Source: JBGSIZ01 sp041742255
Lineage (GTDB): Bacteria; Pseudomonadota; Alphaproteobacteria; Rhodobacterales; Rhodobacteraceae
Reading direction: 5' to 3'
Length of the DNA stretch: 9,313 bases
Assembly: GCA_041742255.1 (NCBI GenBank)
Contig: JBGSIZ010000310.1
Coordinates: 1-9,313 of the forward strand
A program made the translations under genes and the position numbers. The notes under the pieces were generated by a model. That model searched no databases and was not told the DNA's origin. It worked only from the letters and a program-made list of their open reading frames with translations. Shown here one piece after another: positions 5,044 through 9,313 of the stretch; position 1 is the first letter of the stretch; each line of letters begins with the position of its first letter.

Positions 5044-6717
5044 ATGGCAGACGCCGCCATCCACGGCCACGAACACACCGACGAGCGGGGGTTTTTCACC
5101 CGCTGGTTCATGTCCACAAATCACAAAGATATCGGGATCTTGTATCTCTGGGTCTCTGGGGCCGTGGGCTTCATCGCAGTGGCATTCACCGTCTACATGC
5201 GTCTCGAACTCATGGAACCGGGCGTGCAATACATGTGCCTCGAAGGGGCGCGGTTCATCGCGGATGCGGCGGCAACCTGCACACCCAACGGGCACCTCTG
5301 GAACGTCCTGATCACCTATCACGGTGTGCTGATGATGTTCTTCGTGGTCATCCCGGCTCTCTTCGGGGGTTTCGGTAACTACTTGATGCCATTGCAGATT
5401 GGGGCGCCTGATATGGCGTTCCCGCGGATGAACAACCTGTCGTTCTGGATGTATGTGGCGGGCGTGGGCCTTGGGGTGGCGTCGATGCTGTCGCCGGGTG
5501 GCAACGGTCAACTTGGGTCCGGGGTCGGTTGGGTTCTCTACCCACCGCTCTCGACATCCGAGGCGGGGATGTCGATGGACCTAGCGATCTTTGCGGTCCA
5601 CGTTTCGGGGGCGTCCTCGATCTTGGGCGCGATCAACATGATCACCACCTTCCTGAACATGCGCGCGCCGGGGATGACCCTGCACAAGGTGCCGCTGTTC
5701 GCATGGTCGATCTTCGTGACGGCATGGCTCATCCTTCTGGCGCTGCCGGTTCTGGCCGGGGCGATCACGATGCTCCTGACAGACCGGAACTTCGGCACGA
5801 CGTTCTTCCAGCCCGAAGGCGGCGGCGACCCGATCCTGTATCAGCACATCCTGTGGTTCTTTGGCCACCCGGAGGTGTATATCATCATCGTGCCGGCGTT
5901 CGGGATCATCAGCCACATCGTGGCGACCTTCTCGAAGAAACCGATTTTCGGTTATCTGCCAATGGTTTACGCGATGGTGGCGATCGGGGCGCTCGGCTTC
6001 GTTGTGTGGGCGCACCACATGTATACGGTCGGTATGTCCCTGACACAGCAGTCGTATTTCATGATGGCAACCATGGTCATCGCGGTGCCCACCGGGGTCA
6101 AGATCTTCTCGTGGATCGCGACCATGTGGGGCGGGTCGGTTGAATTCAAGACGCCAATGCTCTGGGCGTTCGGGTTCATCTTCCTGTTCACTGTGGGCGG
6201 GGTGACGGGCATTGTGCTGTCTCAGGCTGGCATCGACCGGGCCTATCACGACACCTACTATGTGGTGGCACACTTCCACTATGTGATGTCGCTCGGGGCT
6301 GTGTTCGGGATCTTTGCGGGCATGTATTTCTACATGCCGAAACTCTCTGGCCGGATGTTCCCCGAATGGGCGGGCAAACTGCACTTCTGGGCGATGTTCA
6401 TCGGGGCGAACCTCACGTTCTTCCCACAGCACTTCCTTGGCCGTCAGGGGATGCCGCGTCGGTATATCGACTACCCCGAAGCGTTCGCCTACTGGAACTA
6501 TGTCTCGTCGTGGGGGGCGTTCCTGTCCTTTGCATCGTTCCTGTTCTTCATCGGGCTGCTGTTCTACACGCTGCGGTTTGGCCGCAAGGTGACGGTGAAC
6601 AACCCGTGGAACGAATATGCGGACACGCTGGAATGGACCCTGCCCTGCCCGCCGCCCGAACACACGTTCGAACAGCTTCCCAAGCGGGAAGACTGGGACA
6701 AACAACACGCGCACTAA
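5044..6717 (+). CDS. ctaD: Cytochrome c oxidase (aa3-type) subunit I
   Basis: This is the catalytic subunit of the proton-pumping terminal oxidase in the cytoplasmic membrane, which reduces O2 to water with electrons from cytochrome c via subunit II. All 557 residues are present. Expected ligands are all in place: His93 (TYHGVLM) and His412 for heme a, His410 for heme a3 (VVAHFHYV), and His275, His324 and His325 for CuB. Tyr279 is in GHPEVY, where it would crosslink to His275. D-channel residues are Asp123 and Glu277, with Asn112 and Asn130. K-channel residues are Lys353 and Thr350. The Arg pair 472-473 near the heme propionates is present, and Cys65/Cys79 match a periplasmic disulfide. Together these mark a type A heme-copper oxidase. 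Subunits II and III and the assembly genes are absent here; in Paracoccus and Rhodobacter ctaD also stands apart from the ctaC-ctaB-ctaG-ctaE cluster. Confidence 0.99.
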   Translation: MADAAIHGHEHTDERGFFTRWFMSTNHKDIGILYLWVSGAVGFIAVAFTVYMRLELMEPGVQYMCLEGARFIADAAATCTPNGHLWNVLITYHGVLMMFFVVIPALFGGFGNYLMPLQIGAPDMAFPRMNNLSFWMYVAGVGLGVASMLSPGGNGQLGSGVGWVLYPPLSTSEAGMSMDLAIFAVHVSGASSILGAINMITTFLNMRAPGMTLHKVPLFAWSIFVTAWLILLALPVLAGAITMLLTDRNFGTTFFQPEGGGDPILYQHILWFFGHPEVYIIIVPAFGIISHIVATFSKKPIFGYLPMVYAMVAIGALGFVVWAHHMYTVGMSLTQQSYFMMATMVIAVPTGVKIFSWIATMWGGSVEFKTPMLWAFGFIFLFTVGGVTGIVLSQAGIDRAYHDTYYVVAHFHYVMSLGAVFGIFAGMYFYMPKLSGRMFPEWAGKLHFWAMFIGANLTFFPQHFLGRQGMPRRYIDYPEAFAYWNYVSSWGAFLSFASFLFFIGLLFYTLRFGRKVTVNNPWNEYADTLEWTLPCPPPEHTFEQLPKREDWDKQHAH

Positions 6718-6740
6718 ACCCGCGCACAACAGACCCAATG

Positions 6741-6768
6741 GGGCCCCGGATCATCCGGGGCCCTTTTT
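6741..6768 (+). terminator. Intrinsic terminator of ctaD
   Basis: GGGCCCCGGA (6741-6750) and its perfect complement TCCGGGGCCC (6754-6763) form a 10-bp stem with a TCA loop, immediately followed by TTTTT (6764-6768). It lies 23 nt after the ctaD stop. It makes ctaD a monocistronic unit and separates it from the DUF2244 gene. Confidence 0.93.
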
Positions 6769-6814
6769 CGTTGGCGCGAGCCTTCTGACACATCCCTGCG
6801 ACCGCACACCGCAA

Positions 6815-6843
6815 TTGATCCCTGTGCCGCCCGGCGCTAGACC
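6815..6843 (+). promoter_or_regulatory. Candidate promoter of the DUF2244 gene giving a leaderless mRNA
   Basis: TTGATC (6815-6820), a 17-nt spacer and TAGACC (6838-6843) lie just upstream of the gene. The -10 element ends 7 nt before ATG 6851, so transcription would begin at or next to the start codon. No ribosome binding site exists before that ATG, which fits. Confidence 0.45.
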
Positions 6844-6850
6844 TGCAACC

Positions 6851-7336
6851 ATGCCGTATGAATGGTCAAAATCCACTGACAATCCCACCACGCTGGACCT
6901 CTGGCCGTATCGGTCGCTGCCGAAACGGGGGTTTGTGTGGTTTGTGGCGGGGACGGCGGCGCTCATTTCGGTGCCGCTGGTAGGGCTGTTGGGCACGGCG
7001 GTGCTTTGGGGGCTGTTGCCGTTCCTGATGGGGGCGGTCGGTTTCCTGTGGTGGGCCTTGAACCGCAGCTACCGGGACGGGGAAATCCTCGAACAACTCA
7101 CCATCGACGGGGACACGGCGCGGCTGGTGCGGCACACACCGCGCAAACCCGTGCAGGAGTGGGAGGCGAACCCATATTGGGTCACGGTGACCCTACATCC
7201 CAACGGCGGGCCAGTGCAGGATTACCTGACGCTCGGCGGCGGCCCGCGCGAGGTTGAAATCGGGGCGTTCCTGACGGCTGCGGAACGCTTGGCGCTCTAT
7301 GGGGAATTGCGGGCGGCGCTCGCCCATCGGGGCTGA
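6851..7336 (+). CDS. DUF2244 family membrane protein
   Basis: The 161-residue protein starts MPYEWS and continues LDLWPYRSLPKRGFVWF (15-31), the characteristic N-terminus of DUF2244. Two adjacent hydrophobic segments (about 27-47 and 50-70) form a hairpin in the membrane. The rest is a soluble beta-rich part with VRHTPRKPVQEWEANPYWV (93-111), PVQDYLTLGGGPREVEIGAFL (121-141) and a C-terminal helix. The family is of unknown function and is frequently found beside cytochrome oxidase genes in alphaproteobacteria, as here directly after ctaD, which hints at a link to respiratory-complex biogenesis. It has its own apparent promoter after the ctaD terminator, so any link is by position and not by operon. 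The start is set by the family motif and by the -10 position. An in-frame reading extends upstream to 6617 but overlaps ctaD and the terminator. It converges with the yqeY-type gene, 16 nt apart. Confidence 0.88.
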   Translation: MPYEWSKSTDNPTTLDLWPYRSLPKRGFVWFVAGTAALISVPLVGLLGTAVLWGLLPFLMGAVGFLWWALNRSYRDGEILEQLTIDGDTARLVRHTPRKPVQEWEANPYWVTVTLHPNGGPVQDYLTLGGGPREVEIGAFLTAAERLALYGELRAALAHRG

Positions 7337-7347
7337 AGGGCGGAGCG
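7317..7347. terminator. Imperfect inverted repeat between convergent genes
   Basis: CGCTC-GCCC (7317-7325) can pair with GGGCGGAGCG (7338-7347) with one bulge and a 12-nt loop. It covers the DUF2244 stop codon and most of the 16-nt gap to the convergent gene. Neither strand has a U-run after it, so a bidirectional terminator role is only possible. Confidence 0.25.
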
Positions 7348-7352
7348 GTGGA

Positions 7353-7811
7353 TCAGCCCAACCGGGCCTTGACCATCGGACCCACAGCAGCAAAATCCAT
7401 CTGCCCGGTATAGCGGCCCTTCAGCTCGGCCATGACCTTGCCCATGTCGCGGATCGTTTCGGCATTCACAGCAGCCAAGGCGGCAACCACGGCGGCCTCG
7501 GTCTCGGCGGCATCCAACTGCCGGGGCAGGAATTCCTCGATCACAGTGATCTCGGACAACTCCTTTTCCGCCAGTTCCAGACGGCCACCCTCTTCATAGG
7601 CGCGGGCGCTTTCCTGCCGTTGCTTGACCATCTTGCCCAGAATACCAAGGATCACGTCGTCGGTGACGGCAGCATCCTCGCCATCGCCACGGGCGGCAAT
7701 CTCGCGGTCCTTGATGGCAGCATTGATCAGCCGCAAGGTGGACAAACGGGCGGCATCCTTGGCCTTCATCGCCTCCTTGAGGGCGGCACTCAATCGGTCG
7801 CGCAGATCCAT
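7353..7811 (-). CDS. GatB/YqeY domain protein
   Basis: The 152-residue protein opens MDLRDRLSAALKEAMKAKD, the standard YqeY beginning. STLRLINAAIKDREI (24-38), EKELSEITVIEEFLPRQL (about 90-107) and the C-terminal MGKVMAELKGRY segment match the family throughout. YqeY proteins resemble the tail domain of GatB, the subunit of the Glu-/Asp-tRNA amidotransferase that grips tRNA. A stand-alone role is not settled; tRNA-dependent amidation or tRNA binding is assumed from the fold. The start is ATG 7811, with GGGG (7821-7824) 9 nt upstream. Further in-frame starts, ATG 7826 and TTG 7832, would add a few non-conserved residues. It is divergent from carA, a neighbour often seen in Rhodobacterales, and the glutamine-linked context is suggestive only. 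Confidence 0.93.
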   Translation of the reverse strand: MDLRDRLSAALKEAMKAKDAARLSTLRLINAAIKDREIAARGDGEDAAVTDDVILGILGKMVKQRQESARAYEEGGRLELAEKELSEITVIEEFLPRQLDAAETEAAVVAALAAVNAETIRDMGKVMAELKGRYTGQMDFAAVGPMVKARLG

Positions 7812-7848
7812 ATCGGTTTGCCCCATGTGCAAGCGGTGTCAGACCGCC

Positions 7849-7877
7849 CTCATACCCTTTGAAACGGGGCCTTTCAA
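7849..7877 (-). promoter_or_regulatory. Candidate promoter of the yqeY-type gene with an overlapping dyad
   Basis: On the minus strand TTGAAA (7872-7877), a 17-nt spacer and TATGAG (7849-7854) make a good promoter, with a start near 7842. The dyad TTGAAA-N7-TTTCAA (7859-7877) coincides with the -35 and part of the spacer, where a repressor could act. Confidence 0.45.
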
Positions 7878-7903
7878 CCGCTCAAACCTGCAGCATCCGG
7901 CGC

Positions 7904-7925
7904 GCACCGGGCCCGCACCGGGCTT
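7904..7925 (+). repeat. 11-bp tandem direct repeat upstream of carA
   Basis: GCACCGGGCCC (7904-7914) is followed at once by GCACCGGGCTT (7915-7925), with 9 of 11 positions identical. It ends 28 bp before the -35 of the candidate carA promoter. It may be chance in GC-rich DNA or an activator site. Confidence 0.35.
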
Positions 7926-7953
7926 GTTGGGGGGCACATCGGTCCACCAGCCC

Positions 7954-7981
7954 TTGACCCGGTCTGCTGCACCTCATAAGC
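7954..7981 (+). promoter_or_regulatory. Candidate carA promoter
   Basis: TTGACC (7954-7959) is a near-perfect -35. ATAAGC (7976-7981) after 16 nt is the best -10. The start near 7988 leaves a leader of about 28 nt, too short for an attenuator or riboswitch. Confidence 0.45.
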
Positions 7982-8000
7982 CCACAGTCGTTTGGGCCGA

Positions 8001-8007
8001 AGGGGAG
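8001..8007 (+). promoter_or_regulatory. Ribosome binding site that decides the carA start
   Basis: AGGGGAG lies 8 nt before ATG 8016. An in-frame TTG at 7992 precedes this site and is therefore unlikely to be the start. Confidence 0.7.
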
Positions 8008-8015
8008 TCGCTGTC

Positions 8016-9173
8016 ATGCCACATCGCAGTCAGGAAAGGCCAACCGCCTGCCTCGCCCTCGCGGATGGAACGCTGTTCTACGGCAAAGGGTTCGGGGCAC
8101 CGGGTCTGGCCACGGCAGAACTGTGTTTCAACACGGCAATGACGGGCTATCAGGAAATCATGACGGACCCGTCCTATGCGGGCCAGGTCGTGACCTTTAC
8201 ATTCCCGCACATCGGCAACACCGGGGTCACCCCCGAAGATGACGAGGCAGCAGACCCCGTCGCGGCGGGCATGGTCGTGAAATGGGACCCGACAGAGCCG
8301 TCAAACTGGCGGGCAGCGGGGGACTTGGGCACTTGGCTGGCGGCCAAGGGGCGGATCGGGATCGGCGGCATCGACACCCGGCGGCTCACCCGGGCGATCC
8401 GGCAACAAGGGGCGCCGCATGTGGCAATGGCCTACGATCCCAGCGGAACCTTCGACATCGACGCACTGGTCAAGGCGGCGCGGGCGTTCAAAGGGTTGGT
8501 GGGGCTTGACCTCGCGCGGGACGTGACCTGCGCGCAATCCTACCATTGGAACGAAATGCGGTGGGCGTGGCCGCAAGGCTACGCGCCCCAAACGGCGGCA
8601 AAATACAAGGTTGTGGCGGTGGATTACGGGGCCAAACGGAACATCCTGCGGTGTCTGGCGTCGGTGGGGTGCGATGTAACGGTGCTTCCGGCCACGGCCA
8701 CGGCACAGGACGTGCTGTCGCACAATCCGGACGGGGTGTTCCTGTCCAACGGTCCGGGCGATCCGGCAGCGACCGGGGCATATGCGGTGCCGATGATCCG
8801 GGGGGTTCTGGACGGCTCGGACGTGCCGGTGTTCGGGATTTGTCTGGGGCACCAGATGCTGGCGCTGGCGCTTGGGGCCACGACGATCAAGATGAACCAC
8901 GGCCACCACGGGGCCAACCACCCGGTCAAGGACCTTGAGACGGGCAAGGTGGAAATCACCTCGATGAATCATGGGTTTACGGTGGACAGCCAGACGCTTC
9001 CGGCGGGGGTCAAGGAAACCCATGTATCGCTGTTTGACGGGTCGAACTGCGGCATCCGGATGGCCGACAGGCCGGTGTTTTCGGTGCAATACCACCCCGA
9101 AGCCAGCCCCGGACCCCAAGACAGCTTTTACCTCTTTGAACGGTTCGCGGCGGCGATGGCGGCCCGGACCTGA
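8016..9173 (+). CDS. carA: Carbamoyl-phosphate synthase small (glutaminase) subunit
   Basis: CarA hydrolyses glutamine and passes ammonia through a tunnel to CarB, which makes carbamoyl phosphate for arginine and pyrimidine synthesis in the cytoplasm. The 385-residue length is normal. The N-terminal CPSase_sm domain (about 10-140) shows LADGTLFYGKGFG, FNTAMTGYQEIMTDPSYAGQ and GIGGIDTRRLTRAIR. The class I glutamine amidotransferase domain (about 197-380) shows VVAVDYGAKRNILR, SNGPGDP, the nucleophile Cys276 in FGICLGHQ, NHGHHGANHPV, and the catalytic His360 and Glu362 in QYHPEASPGP. All catalytic residues are intact. carB does not follow directly: 86 nt downstream a different gene begins. The short leader argues against attenuation. 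An alternative TTG start at 7992 is rejected because the ribosome binding site lies after it. Confidence 0.98.
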   Translation: MPHRSQERPTACLALADGTLFYGKGFGAPGLATAELCFNTAMTGYQEIMTDPSYAGQVVTFTFPHIGNTGVTPEDDEAADPVAAGMVVKWDPTEPSNWRAAGDLGTWLAAKGRIGIGGIDTRRLTRAIRQQGAPHVAMAYDPSGTFDIDALVKAARAFKGLVGLDLARDVTCAQSYHWNEMRWAWPQGYAPQTAAKYKVVAVDYGAKRNILRCLASVGCDVTVLPATATAQDVLSHNPDGVFLSNGPGDPAATGAYAVPMIRGVLDGSDVPVFGICLGHQMLALALGATTIKMNHGHHGANHPVKDLETGKVEITSMNHGFTVDSQTLPAGVKETHVSLFDGSNCGIRMADRPVFSVQYHPEASPGPQDSFYLFERFAAAMAART

Positions 9174-9193
9174 CCCAAGGTCGCGGCGCGGTC

Positions 9194-9209
9194 TTAACGG
9201 CCTGTTAAC
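9194..9209 (+). promoter_or_regulatory. CtrA-type box TTAA-N7-TTAAC
   Basis: TTAA (9194-9197), seven bases and TTAAC (9205-9209) match exactly the full-length consensus of the cell-cycle regulator CtrA known from Caulobacter and other alphaproteobacteria. It is centred about 58 bp before the ATG at 9260, a proper place for control of that gene. It is the only such box I found in the window. Confidence 0.55.
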
Positions 9210-9259
9210 CACCCGGGCACCATGGTCGGCGGGGGGCACTCAGGGCGCGGCAGGACCAC

Positions 9260-9313
9260 ATGACCTTGGCGGAATGGCACACGACCCCGGCATCCGATCC
9301 GGGCAAACAGCGG
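9260..9313 (+). CDS. Start of an unidentified gene (runs off the right edge)
   Basis: Eighteen codons are visible, reading MTLAEWHTTPASDPGKQR. AGGA (9252-9255) lies 4 nt before the ATG and supports it. The fragment is too short to recognise and shows no signal peptide or membrane segment. A CtrA box upstream suggests CtrA-linked expression. The ATG overlaps the TGA of a 13-residue reading frame that begins at 9222 (ATGA overlap). This gene is clearly not carB, whose N-terminus would read differently. Confidence applies to the presence of a gene here and not to any function. Confidence 0.5.
   Translation, partial: MTLAEWHTTPASDPGKQR

Noticed and set aside
4078..5511. Minus-strand frame of 477 codons across lipB and ctaD
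   Set aside because: It is antisense to two well-identified genes and has the Arg/His/Pro-rich composition of shadow frames.
5581..6738. Minus-strand frame of 385 codons over ctaD
   Set aside because: Complement of ctaD codons, low complexity in His/Arg/Asp, no recognisable domain.
8546..8938. Plus-strand glycine-rich frame of 130 codons within carA
   Set aside because: Out-of-frame reading of GGGG-rich carA codons; no independent start signal.
8301..9239. Minus-strand frame of 312 codons over carA
   Set aside because: Antisense shadow of carA; Arg/Pro/His-rich, no family features.

Overview
This 9.3 kb window looks like a chromosomal segment from a Rhodobacterales (Roseobacter/Paracoccus-type) alphaproteobacterium. 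The evidence is GC-rich coding DNA, a cytochrome c oxidase subunit I that follows the Paracoccus denitrificans CtaD protein almost residue for residue as I remember it, a membrane-anchored LytTR regulator, an RTX protein ending in a Hint domain, and a TTAA-N7-TTAAC box of the alphaproteobacterial regulator CtrA. No transposase, integrase, phage gene or CRISPR array is visible.

Layout. (1) 1-2373, minus strand: a large RTX (hemolysin-type calcium-binding) protein, cut by the left edge inside a C-terminal Hint autoprocessing domain. Between its first and second repeat blocks lies a short segment that resembles the beta domain of the von Hippel-Lindau (VHL) protein. (2) 2560-2646, minus: tRNA-Leu(GAG). 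(3) 2707-3222, minus: a DUF2306 membrane protein, divergent from (4) 3320-4120, plus: a four-helix membrane-anchored LytTR regulator, followed 5 nt later by (5) lipB, octanoyltransferase. (6) 5044-6717, plus: ctaD, cytochrome aa3 oxidase subunit I, with a 252-nt upstream region carrying 11-bp-phased direct repeats and a strong intrinsic terminator downstream. (7) 6851-7336, plus: a DUF2244 membrane protein that appears to be leaderless. It converges on (8) 7353-7811, minus: a GatB/YqeY-domain protein. That gene shares a divergent promoter region with (9) 8016-9173, plus: carA, the glutaminase subunit of carbamoyl-phosphate synthetase. (10) After carA come a CtrA box and the first 18 codons of an unidentified gene that leaves the window on the right.

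How the genes work together. Most are core functions: lipoate attachment for 2-oxoacid dehydrogenases, terminal respiration, arginine/pyrimidine precursor synthesis, and a YqeY protein often linked to aminoacyl-tRNA amidation. There is no single pathway. The accessory part is the RTX-Hint gene downstream of the tRNA. The most unusual items are the VHL-beta-like segment in the RTX protein, the membrane LytTR facing a DUF2306 gene, and the CtrA box before the last gene.
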